A stretch of 64,000 nucleotides of DNA from the NCBI RefSeq assembly GCF_030867095.1, contig NC_081824.1, forward strand, positions 391,482,829 through 391,546,828, in the 5' to 3' direction. This DNA is from Alligator mississippiensis. Lineage: Eukaryota; Chordata; Crocodylia; Alligatoridae. The position numbers and the translations under genes were made by a program. Below are positions 20,725 to 31,753 of this stretch, in pieces; position 1 is the stretch's first letter; each line of letters starts with the position of its first letter. A model generated the notes under the pieces. That model made no database searches. It saw only the letters and a list, made by a program, of their open reading frames with translations, and was not told the origin of the DNA.

Positions 20725-21765
20725 TTAAGAACATAAGAATTGTTATTTACTGGGCCAGACTATCAGTCCAAGTTGCCCAGTATCCCATGTCACACAGGGC
20801 ACATCTACGCATTCGTTAAGGTGCAGTTGTTACTGCACATTTAGTTTAGTACTTGCTTAATGAAGTACTAACTAAATTAGTACTACAGTTACTAGCACTA
20901 CAGTTACTGCACAGTAGCATTGGTGCATGGTTTTTTTGTGATGCTTACTGTGCAGTAACCTAATACAACTGCACAATAGTGTATTAGCACAGTTTTTGCC
21001 CAGCACACTACTGCACAATGTTATTAGGCTACTGAGCATTAAGCATCTCATGTAGATATGCCCACACTGACTGAGAGTAGATGCTGAAGGGGAAAATTAA
21101 CTACCTCTGACCATGTTTTTTTCCACAATTCCTCTCTTACTTAGAGCCTCCAGCATTTAAAGTCTAGGAAGTTCCGATTCAGAGGCCATATCCCCTTTCC
21201 TCCAAGAATTTGTCCAATCCCTTTTTGAATCTAGCTAAACTGTCAGCTTCCCCAACATCTGGTGACAATGAGTTCCAAACTTTAATTACATGCTGCGTGA
21301 AAAAGAACGTGTTAGTTTTAAACTTACTACCTACTAGATTCATTTTGTGACCCCTAGTTCCTGTATTGTGTGAGAAAGTAAATAATGAATCCCTATTTAC
21401 TTTCTATTTACCATTAAGTATTTTGTAAAACCTTATCATGTCCCCATTCAAGTATTTCTTTTCTAAACTGAATAGGACTAGCTTCTTTAGTCTCTACTCA
21501 TATGGAAGCCCTTCCATACCACTAATCACCCTTTTTGACCTTCTCTGTACCTTCTCTAGTTCTCCTATATCCTTTTTGAAGTGTGGGGACCAGAACTGGA
21601 CACAGTATTCAAGGTGTGGATACAAAGGGATATGATGACACAAAGGGATGACATTTACAAAGGAACATGATGACACTTTCAATTTTGTTTACAATTCCTT
21701 TCTTAATAATACTTAACATTTTATTTGCCCTTTTGATTGCTGATAGTGCTCAGGGTTCTATACAC
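20725..21765 (-). mobile_element. Older CR1-like LINE 3' end, split by a miniature element
   Basis: The plus strand begins 'AAGAACATAAGAATTG', the reversed 3' end of a common reptile CR1-like (L3-like) subfamily, and continues past an insertion at 20798-21062. Read on the minus strand, the coding remnant at 21700-21440 is equivalent to '[17 protein letters not shown]' then '[13 protein letters not shown]'. Homology fades near 21765. It is more diverged than the copies at 13-20 kb and 49-54 kb. A local disturbance near 21625-21665 has repeats of 'GATGACA'. Confidence 0.75.
20798..21062. mobile_element. 265-bp miniature element inside a CR1
   Basis: Termini are 'GGCACATCTAC' and, reversed, 'GGCATATCTAC'. 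CACACAG (20791-20797) and CACACTG (21063-21069) flank it, a probable 7-8-bp target duplication with one change. CR1 sequence reads on across the insertion. The interior is non-coding and contains TTACTGCACAGTA (20904-20916) and TTACTGTGCAGTAA (20945-20958). hAT-like by terminus and duplication length. Confidence 0.75.
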
Positions 21766-22934
21766 ACCTCAGTCTGATAGGGCTTCAATGTACATTTCCT
21801 ACCCCTTAGGACAAAGCCTGAACACCAGTGTATAGGCTATTCTGGGTGAGAAAACAGTTCCATTATGCAAGCAAGAAATTCAGACCACTGGAGAAAAGCA
21901 AGAGAAAATATGATCCTATAACTTGGTGGTTAGGAAACTTTCCTGGTAGTGGGGAGAAATGGATTCAGGACTCTTCTTTCAGTACTTTTACAGAATGTAC
22001 AGAAATGGTCCCAGGAGCAAAGACTAGCACCCATATCTTCCTCAAAGTGAGTGCCTGACCATGGGCTACAGAGTTGAGTCCTCTTTTGTTCCAACCTCCC
22101 CGTGGGCCCAGAATTGTGCACAGGAACACAGAACACATAAAACTGCAAAGGGATATCCTCTTACCCCATGACTAGATTATTAAAGTACTTTCTAAGGAGG
22201 CAAGAGATATGGGTAGGATCCAGCATCTAGGATCCAGTCCATCAGACTGATGAGGGCATTAAACCTCAGCCTCCTTTTTCTTGGGTGAGTGTGGCACTAG
22301 TCTGTAACATAAAAATGTGTTATCAGCTCCACCAGCTTCTTTCGCCCTATCTTAAAAGCAAAAGTAAGCCTTGCTTACTTCTTTGGAAGGAGAAATTTTT
22401 AGAAGCCCAAATTATGATTGATCATGCTTCCAGTTGGATATCACATACCTAAAATTCAGATGCCTGGCTATCTAATCTCTTAGTTTGTCATTGGGGAGAT
22501 GCCTATAGTAGACCAATAAGAAATGCTAGAGGGTGTCTGAATTCTGGTTCCTTCCTGGAATTTAAGCATTTGACTTAGGGCTGCAGAGGCATTTACACAC
22601 AAATAGGTTGTTTATGTGACTTGTCTGGACTGATTCTGAGTATGCACAGTCATCAATCTGGGCACCTAGCAATATTTTCAGGCCAAGATCAGACAACTAC
22701 GCAATTTAAGTACCTAATTAGTTTTGCAGCCGCTGGGCACCTCAGTGGGCACAAACTGTGATGCCAATGCTATGTCGCTGTATCAATGAGCTAAACCATT
22801 GTAATTCATTGCTACAGTGACAGAGGGTCTAAAAATAACTGTGTGCTGCTGAGTCTGTGTAGAATCAGTGGGTACTGTGCAGTACCAACTGCTCAATTAG
22901 AGGCATGTGTAGATGTGCCCACTGAGTGGGATTG
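21766..22934. other. Intergenic sequence with a partial miniature-element end
   Basis: No gene was recognised. 22860-22920 has 'GTACTGTGCAGTAC' and 'GGCATGTGTAGATGTGCCCAC', the right terminus of the same family as the 20798 element; no left terminus was located. Confidence 0.5.
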
Positions 22935-22942
22935 ATCTAGAC

Positions 22943-23472
22943 CAGGGGTCCCTAGCCCCCAGCCCAGGGGCCAAATTTAGCCCCTGGAGCTGTGTCATCT
23001 GGCCCATGGGGCTCTCCATGGGCCCCAGAATTTGAGAGCAGGGGAGTGATCCCACCAGGCCCTGCATGCTAGACCAGGTGCTCAATCCCGGCATGCAGGC
23101 CAGATAGGAACACTGTTGGACCCCAGGGCCTAATCCAGGAACACAGGGCTGGGTGGAGGTAGCACTGGGTCCCAGGGCCTGATATCAGTAGGTGGAGCCA
23201 GGCAGGGTGGCAATGGGTCTTGGGGACCAATCCTAGCACACAGGGATGGTGCCAGGTTCCAGGGCCCATTCTTGGTGCAAGGGTCTGGTTGGGGGTGGCA
23301 CTGGGCCCCAGAGCTCCATCTTGGTGTGTGGGTCAGGGAGGGGGAAGGACTGAACCTCAGGGCCCATCTTGGCATGTGGAGCCCAATCCTGGGGTGTAGG
23401 GCTTGATCTGTCTTGCAGATTAGTTCTGTGCCACTCATTTGTCCTGTGGGGCCAAAAGCTGGAGCACCACTG
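22943..23472. mobile_element. hAT element with 8-bp target duplication and internal tandem repeat
   Basis: The left end 'CAGGGGTCCCTAGCCC' and the right end reversed 'CAGTGGTGCTCCAGC' are imperfect inverted termini of CAGxGG type, characteristic of hAT transposons. ATCTAGAC (22935-22942) and ATCTAGAT (23473-23480) match at seven of eight bases. There is no transposase. The interior from about 23040 to 23410 is a degenerate tandem array with units of roughly 55-60 bp built around 'GGGCCCAGTGCC'-like words on alternating G- and C-rich strands. The open frames on the minus strand reflect this repetition, not a gene. Confidence 0.85.
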
Positions 23473-23480
23473 ATCTAGAT

Positions 23481-26400
23481 TCTTTTGTGACTTAGAGGTT
23501 TAAATCTATCCAAATTCTCTTTAGGTAATTTAGAGATGAATTAGAGTCTGGCCTGTAATCTCAGGAGAGAATTCTGGACTCGAGATCCTGAGTGTATGGA
23601 GTACCTGCCTATAGCCCTCAATAAATTGTCTCCTCTTGGGAGAGGGACATTGTTTGAGACTATCACCATGCTTTGTGTTTTCTACTAGTCAGCCATCTCT
23701 AGGATCCCTATTCTGGGTGGATGGGGAGACTAAATCCCTAACACAAGGTTCTGGATTCTGAAAAAAGGCACTGCTGTCAGGGGCTTAATGCTACTCTTCC
23801 AACTCTCTGGATCCCAGTGGAGCCTAGGTAGGAGCTAGGCACCAGCTACATAATTAGTGGGTGAGTGGGTGGGTGCTAATTTAGAAGGGGAACCAGAATG
23901 GCAGCCCCGGGGAAGTCTGCACTGTTGCAGCAGCACACTGTGGCAGTAACAGCTGCAGCTGTCCCTGTGAAAGGAAGTAAAAATTCAGCCACTGCCTCCC
24001 CCACCTCCTCCTATTCCAGAGGCCCAAATTCTTTTGCTGCGCACATAACTATTCAGGCTGATAACAAAACTACAGGTACCTTCAGGTCAAAAAGGAGGTG
24101 CCTACTGAGTTTTAGGCTCAGCCAGTATTAAGAAACTAAAATGTGTATGTGGGGTTTATCATAATTTTATATCTAGGTGGCTAAAGTCTGCCTAAATCCT
24201 GTTAATGGAAAGTACATCCTTTACTGGAGATAGTTCCAAGTGGAATACAACAGAAAGGTATAGATAGATTGAGGAGGGCAAGGTAACATAAGAACCAATA
24301 TAATATTGGTTAGCATGGTAAAGGGGAGAATACCAGGAACCTGATCTTTGTCAAGTATTTTATAATCCTTTATTACATTAATTTATTTGAGCTTGAACTT
24401 GTGGCTTAGATTTAGGTCCATTCTCATTTCGTCCAGAAGTTACTTCATTCCTAATAATTAGAGTTTTGTGTGAGCCTCAGTGTGCATTTTTTGTATTTCA
24501 TTGTGGCTCTAAGATATGGGCTTGTTCTACACCTACTAGCTACAATAATGTCAGTGGGGGCTGGAATGTTTGTAGAAAATCAATATATCATGGATTAGAG
24601 GGGAAAAACTTGCTTCGCATGTTTACTTAAGCCTTTGTTTTGTATGAAGCCACACATTTTGTGTGCTCTCCATAAATGTTATCTTTTGTGTATTTCAGTT
24701 GTCATCTGAGCACTTATATTGTGTCTAGTAGACAATTCAGTTCAACAGAAAATTCTTCAATTTAGCATTACCCACCTACATGCTCCAAGGATTATTTTAG
24801 TTCCTGTTTTTGGGTTTATCATCATTGGTTGGCTGCAGGCTAGGACATATTCATTCATTTAAAAGGACTCCATATGCTCCATTGTATTACAGTATGTAGT
24901 TTGGAGAACATTTCTTCAACTGAAAGCCGTAAGTATGTTCTTTTAATATGCTTGTTATGGTAATTTACTTGTTAGTATACAGGAAGTTTATTATTTTAAC
25001 ATGTTATTTTTTAAACAATTATTTGTTTAGGAGGGATTTTGTGGGTTGCTTAATAGGGTCACAGTAAAGGCATTCTGCTGAATTCTTGCTACAGAACAAT
25101 TTTAAAAAAATGTAGTGAAAAGGGTATGTGTGGGTGTATGTGCAGAAGAGTTCAAAATGGCATTGTCTAAAATGAATTACTAACTGGCTTGAGAAAGTAA
25201 GGAACAGTTTTCAGTTCAGTGATTTTACATATAATCATTGTTCCAAAATGTATTCATTTGGAGAGCACTCTGTATTAAAACAAAATTAACTGATTTATAC
25301 ATTTCTTTATAACAAAAAAGGAGGGAGGTATAAATCTCATGGACTAAATTGCTCAGAAAAAATGCAGGGCTGGTACCATAGCAGATTTAAAAAAAATGGA
25401 AATAAGCCCTTTTATCTTGTGAGTATATGTATACAGGATTGGCACTGGGTAAGCTGGGCATAAAGGAGCAATGGTTTAGTCTCTAATGGCAAATTTATCT
25501 CACCTCCCCAGGTAAAGGGAATGAGTAAAGGGGTTACATGACAGGGGGAGTACATGGCTCAGAACCAGGCCTTCTGGGAGATACAATGTGTAGCTTTTCA
25601 AGGAAGAGATTCAGAAGAACAAAAGGATTTTAGGAGCTGTTCATCTTATTTTTTAGTGAGCAGGAGTTAGCTAGGAAGACTAGAGTGGGGTCAAGCCTGC
25701 TAGGTTCAAATTAGGAGCACTCCTAAAGGGGAGGTTATTGAGAACGCATGTGTAGCTGGAAATCTGACTTCCTAGAGATAAAGGAAAAGGTAAAGTAGTG
25801 GCAGAACTGCTATGGAGGTCCCCTAGTCACAGTCATATGCCCCAAGTTGGAGCTCAGCAGGTATGCCATGGGAATCTTCTGCAGGGGATTCCTGAAAGAG
25901 AACTGCCATGATGCTTAGTAAACAAATATATGTCCTCCCCTTTAAGGTGTCACAAACTATGACTATCTTTGGTCACAGCAACATCTAGGACGCTTGGAGC
26001 ATGGCGGGGCTAGGAGGTCTGTTTCCTCACAACTTGTACCTCCATAAAAACAATTATGGCAGTACAGGGCAACATCTGTTTACACCCTAAGAGGGAGAGC
26101 CAACTAAAGCATTGCTTCTTCAGTCAGTTTCAGCCAGTTTGGATGAAGATGCTTGTGCACTGTTTCCATCTGATGCACTTTTAAATTGTTTTGCATAAGT
26201 CATGGCATAGCAGGACCCCACTGTTTGTTGAACAAGATATGGCATAAAGTACAAACTAGAACATTGTACAAACAACAAATTAACAGGAGTTTCTATGCAA
26301 TTGTATATACAGGAGAAAGTCTCCAAAGTGACTGGGAAGGGGGAGGGAATGATTAGTTTTCTTGTACTCCTAGTTAGAAGCAGGTAAGAAATATAGTCCT

Positions 26401-27213
26401 TGTGTCTGGCACATCTAAACTCATAACATCTATTTGCTTTGCTTTGTCAAAACATATGAAAAATCATTAAAGTGTTTTAATAAATGTCTGGTTTTCTTGC
26501 TCATTCATCTTATAAATATTAATTAGCCATGGATCAGGCAATTAAAGTTTAATCAATTTGCACTAATTAGCACCACATACTTGCATAAAAAGATAAAACC
26601 AACTCCTGCATCTGGCTGTTATTTGCAGTTTTTGTCAAGTGCTGATGAGTTTAATCTTGAAGAGAAGATTAAGAAGAAAAAAGGAAAGTAAGGAAGTAGT
26701 GTTAATTTTATTAAATCTTCAATCAAACCCTCTGTTCATGAGATTCATTGGAACAATACCAGGTAACATTTCACGTTATATAAAAGTAGACAAAAATGTG
26801 CAAAGATTGAATACTTTATTATGACCACACCCAATACAATTGTAATTTATAAGAGAATAATATCCTAAAGGAATAAAAATCACACCATGATGTAGATTCA
26901 AAACTTTTGGCTGAAATTTGGATTCTAATGGGCCAAACTAAGAACCTGGATCTGAACTCTCTTAGTGTTGGTGGGTTGTAATTTGATGCTCAGGTCCCTT
27001 CTTGTGTTTGTAGCTGGAAGGGGACATTCAGCTCACACTGATATTTCATGAATAGTTGGATCTTGGCTCAGCTGCTTTGGTGGATTCAAGGGTGCATTGG
27101 TTCCTTACCCACAGGGAGCCCATCCCAATGACCATGCACATGCGGGGGCACACATTTCCTGTGAGAAATAGTGATATATTTGTGCCACTTCTATTTGTCC
27201 CCAGGCATGCTTC
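23481..27213. other. Long unique-looking intergenic stretch
   Basis: AT-rich; no gene, RNA or named repeat was recognised. The 77-codon frame at 23898-24131, rich in Ala and Ser, lies in a small GC-rich patch and has no domain. Poly-A/T runs are common between 24950 and 25420. Confidence 0.45.
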
Positions 27214-28108
27214 TTCATAGAATCATAGAAAGTTATGGTTGGAAGTGACTTCAGGAGGTCATCTAATCCAACCCCCTGCTCAAAGCAGGACTATCCCCAA
27301 CTAGATCATCCCAGCCAAAGCTTTGTATAGCTGGGTTTTGAAAACCTCCAAGGATAGAGCATCCACCACCTCTCTGGGTAACCTTTTCTTGTATTTTACT
27401 ACCCACCTAGTGAGAAAATTCTTCATAATATCTAACCTAAACTTCCCTTGCTGCAACTTGAGACCCTTGTTCCTTGTTCTGTCCTCTGCCACCACTGAGA
27501 TCAGTCTAGCATCCTCTTACAAAACCCCCTTAAGGTAGTTGAAGGCTGATATTAAGTCCCTGCTCAGTCTCCTCTTCTCTAGATTAAATAAGCCCAGGTC
27601 CCTCAGTCTTTCCTCATAAGTCATGTGCCCCAACCCCTTCACCATTTTTGTTGCCCTCTGTTGGACTGTCTCCAATTTGTCCACATCCTTCTTGCATTGG
27701 GAGTCCCAAAACTAAACACAATACTTCAGATGTGGTCTCACCAGTGCTGAATAATGGGGAATAATCACTTCCCTTGACCTACTGGCAACACACCTACTGA
27801 TGCAGCCCAGTATGTCGTTAGCCTTTTTGCTAACAAGAGCACACTGTTGGATCATATTCATCGTATTATTCACTGTAACCCACAGGTCCTTTTCTGCAGA
27901 GGTGCTGCCCAGCCAGTCAGCCCTCAGCCTGTACTGGTACATGGGATTGTTCCATCCTAAGTGCAGGACTTTGTATTTATCCTTGTTGAATCTCATGTGA
28001 TTCCTTTTGGCCCAATCCTTGGATTTGTCTAAGTCACTCTGAATCCTGGCCCTACCCTCCAGCATACCTACTACTCCCCGCAGCTTGGTGTCATCTGCAA
28101 ATGGCATG
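27214..28108 (-). mobile_element. CR1 LINE 3' fragment, 5'-truncated
   Basis: The plus strand starts with the reversed tail 'TCATAGAATCATAGAAAG' then 'GGTTGGAAGTGACTTCAGG'. On the minus strand 28107-27712 encodes 'FADDTKLRGVVGM' and onward to 'ALVRPHLKYCV'. 27495-27301 encodes the C-terminus with 'KLQQGKFRLDIMKNFLTR' and 'RLPREVVDALSLEV'. At least one frameshift separates the two. It belongs to a subfamily with an ATTCTATGA-type tail, different from the nested copies, and is truncated just upstream of the FADD box. Confidence 0.9.
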
Positions 28109-28560
28109 CAGCAAAGTGACCTAGGTATCAGAGACTGGAATCAGCACCTATGCTGGCCTCAACTGCCTTACCTGGGGTTCTGGGGACCTCCTGGGGCACC
28201 AGCAGTGCTGAGCTGGCCGCTTGGAGCCTGGCTGGCAGCTAGGGTATGGTTCTGACTGGCCAGGTTCTAGTTTCTCGTGGTGCATGCTATTGTTATGTGT
28301 GCCGCACCACTTTTTTAGGGGCAGTTTTTCTTGACACTGGGATCTGCTGGTATAACCTCCCCCTCCCCCCCACATTGCATCATTAATTAGCAGCACAATG
28401 AAAGCTTGTACATGCACCACATGTGGTTTGCAGAGCCTCATACTTTTTTGAGGCACTACAAACTGCACATGCATGCTTGTCGAGATGTGCCCATGGGGTG
28501 TACAGTGATCTAGTGAACATTCATTGCTAGTGCTGCTGCCTTTCTCCAATTTTACAAACA
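28109..28560. other. GC-richer non-coding stretch with miniature-element-like end
   Basis: No gene is supported. 'GAGATGTGCCCA' near 28484-28495 resembles the right terminus of the GGGCACATCTAC family. The CR1 on its left may have split this element, but a left terminus could not be placed. Confidence 0.35.
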
Positions 28561-29934
28561 TTAAACAAACATGATAGGATCTCCTGGAATGTTACCCAAT
28601 AGAACTGGCCAAAAATACAAAGGCAGAAAAACTCCTACATTCCAGACTTGACTTAACTTCCTCCTGACATCCAGGATGTTTCAGGGGGGTTGACTTCAAT
28701 GGTCTAAACAACTTTTTTGATCTTTGTCAAGGTCAGTTGAAGTTATAGCATTATTGGGAGTTATATGCTATATTCATCTATTAAAGAAGGAAGAGAACCT
28801 TTTAAAGTCTTTAAAATTGCTATTTTAAGCATGTGTTTGTGCTGGGTATCATAACAATCATTTTGCAGCATTTTAAAGCTTTTATAGTATAACTCTGTTT
28901 CTGGCTTCTAAATCTGGATATATAAATTAGCCTGCCAATCTACCAAAAAGATATTGTTCAGCACATTTGTGTGACTATTTTGTGTTTTTAATAATAAGAT
29001 AAAGAGTTTCATTACAGCCTATTCATATGACTGACAAGGATTATAGGGAATGAAACAGGTATTTAATCACTGATGGAAATTTACCTTAAGCTTGGCAGGT
29101 AAAGCCACACTTTTTAAAATGATTTAGCATTGTACTAAAAGAGAGAACATGAATCATAAAGAAGCTATGCACCATTTACATGGGAATCTTCACATAGTTT
29201 ATGCAAGAGGAGACTTGTGAATGGTTATTGATATTTGTCAAATAAAGTATGTATGATTCATTAAACTTCCCGTTCCCCAGTGTAAAAGCCACTGCTCCGT
29301 TGCGAAGTCTTTTGGTAGATAGCCCATAAAGAGAGCAGAAGCAGTTGAAAAGGCATCATGTTACAATGTTTATTTAAAAATTTGATAAACTTGGTATAAA
29401 ATAGTACTACTTGAAACCTTGAATGGATTATTTTTATTGTTGGACAGTATTTTATTGTGATGGAACCCACAGGTTCTCTTCTTCTGGATGATGGGCAAAT
29501 ACAATATCCCCTGCCCACAAGATTTTATAATGAGGACTCAGGAAAGTATCCTTATTTGGTCAATAGGACTTCCACTTGTGCTCTACTTAAGTATGTACTT
29601 TGGCACCATCCCACATATGGATAAACTTTAGTATTTGTTTAAGCCCTTTCCAAAACTGAGGCTAAATCAACTGCTACTAAGACAAAACAGCTAAATGAGG
29701 TATTTTGCCTGAAAGACTGAATAAGCAAGTCCTCAACCCACTGCACTGATTGTGTCCAGGAAATGGAGGATATCTCACATGTAGGGCCTTTTCCAAAAAC
29801 CCTTGGAAGGTAGTAGGATTGTTCATCAACTACAGTTGGCTCCAGGCCAATAAACATGGATCACTTCTGTCCCCTCTCTTTCCCACCCTGACTTACTTAT
29901 TATGTACAATGTGGCTGATACCTCTAATGCCCAT
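28561..29934. other. AT-rich intergenic sequence
   Basis: No repeat or gene was recognised. Short frames at 29261-29518 and 29639-29857 on the minus strand have no domain. Confidence 0.45.
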
Positions 29935-31240
29935 GGACCTGGGAAGAACTGGAGGACTTAATAGACATTTGGTTGGAGCAAAGGATCATAGGCTGGAAAG
30001 TAAGAGAAATAAGCCTGTTTATGTTGAGATAACAAAAGCCATGCAGGCACAAGGGTACAATCATGACTGGACCCAGGTCCAGTGCAAGATCAAGTTCCTG
30101 AGATCAGCGTTTTACAGAGCCAAAGATGCAAACTCTCATTCTGGGGCAGGTCACACAATTGCCCCCTTCTACGACTAGCTGTCCACCATTCTCTCCAAGG
30201 ATGTGAGTGACAACCTGGGTATGGAGGCTTTCAGCACCAGGGTTGGGCAGAAGGAGGAGGAGGAGGTGGCAGCAGCTCCTTCTGAGGGTGCTGTATGGAG
30301 TCTACTCCCTACTCCCTGATGACTGTGAGTGGCAGGAAGAACCATCCATCACCATACACTTAGTGCCACTTAGCCCCTCCATTCCACGGACTAGCACAGA
30401 TAAGGAAGCAGAAGAGGTGGCGGGTCAGGAAGAAACCCATGTGGCTGATACATCATGTACTGTTACCGAGACCCAAGAACATGCCAGACCTGGTAACTCT
30501 CTTGTAATGTGCCTCTTGCCACTGCTAGGCAATGCCTGGGTTTGTGCTTGTTGGATTTGAGGTGCTGGGGGGAGGGGGAGAAATTCTACATTTCTGTGCG
30601 TGGGTTGCCATGTTCTTTCAGTGGTGATGCATGATGGGTTTGATAGCTCATAATGTAATAGACATCAAACTAATAATTTGCTTTAATTAATTTTTTTGCA
30701 GCTAGCACAGGCAGTGCCAGTCGTGGACCTGTTACTGAAGCCAGTACTTGTAAATTTTGGGCAGTACGAGTGGTGTCCCACTGTTGTGGGGTCTGTTTCT
30801 GTGCCTCTTGGCATATTGTGCACTGCATGGTGGGGGTGGGGGGTGTACTTTCCTCCTCTTGGGGGGAAAGCAACCATTGCTTTTTTCTTTGTTTATTATC
30901 CACTGCGACTCATGGCTGCCCAGAATGGTGCCCCACTTGCAGTACAGAAGAGTGTTGCAGAGATTTTGACAGCAAGCAGATAGTCCCACAAAAACCTCAC
31001 TTGAGGTTTTGGCAGACTCCTCAGGAGCTAGCGCAGAACACACAGATGCCTGGTGGGACAAACTCCGTGAGTCGCTGCACAAGGATGATGCCATCCTCAA
31101 GGAAGTGTGAGACACCATGTGGAATTTGAAAGATGTGGTCAACAAGTCCCATGTTGAATTACAGAGGTCACAGGACACTTTCAGTGATGCCTTTCAGAGT
31201 GTACAGAAATACCTAAATAAATGGGTACGATGCCTGAAAG
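29935..31240 (+). pseudogene. Decayed Myb/SANT-like DNA-binding protein gene, spliced
   Basis: The first exon carries a trihelix Myb/SANT-like domain. 'WEELEDLIDIW' (about 29942-29974) and, after a frameshift near 29985, 'KRNKPVYVEITKAM' then 'WTQVQCKIKFLRSAF' and 'FYRAKD' (30003-30127). A stop at 30174 interrupts an acidic linker ('GQKEEEEVAAAPSEG'), then another frame continues to 'VTETQEHARP'. A donor-like G|GTAACT at 30498 and an acceptor 'TTTTTTTGCAG' ending near 30702 suggest an intron. Further pieces ('WWDKLRESLHKDDAILKEV' near 31052-31108, 'LQRSQDTFSDAFQSVQKYL' near 31160-31217) form the C-terminus. Such proteins accompany PIF/Harbinger transposases and also exist as host MSANTD-type genes. 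No transposase is seen. Several stops make it dead. Confidence 0.65.
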
Positions 31241-31753
31241 TGAAAAGTCGGTACACTCATCTTGCCTCTGTGCAAGAGAAGCAGAGAATTTCAGCCTAGC
31301 CTGTTCTCCCAAACTCAGTGGGGTGACAGGAGGACCGTATGACTACCAGCAGGGTCAAGAGGGTGCCACTGCATTTCAGGGAGACAGGGGCAGTTCAGGG
31401 TCACAGTGGGGTGAAGCCATCCAGACGCTCACCAACTCCCTTTCACTGTGGCACCCAGGATAGATTTTTCATGTGGGCAGGGGTGCTACTTTGCACAAGG
31501 CTCTGCATCAGTAGTGTACTGTGGGTCTCCAAGGCCCAGGGAACAAGCCAAGGGTGCCACTGCCCTCACTCCCATGTGCGCTCCAAACAAGCCAGCTTCT
31601 ATGGTGGTTTTGATGGGGGGGGGAGGGAGGAGGGAGCAACCAGCATAGAGAGGTGGTGCTCCCTTCACATGTACCTATGGCACCTACTTCCTTTCCATGC
31701 TGGGGCAGCCATACCGGCCACTACCATCGGTATACCACTGCCCTGCACTCTGA

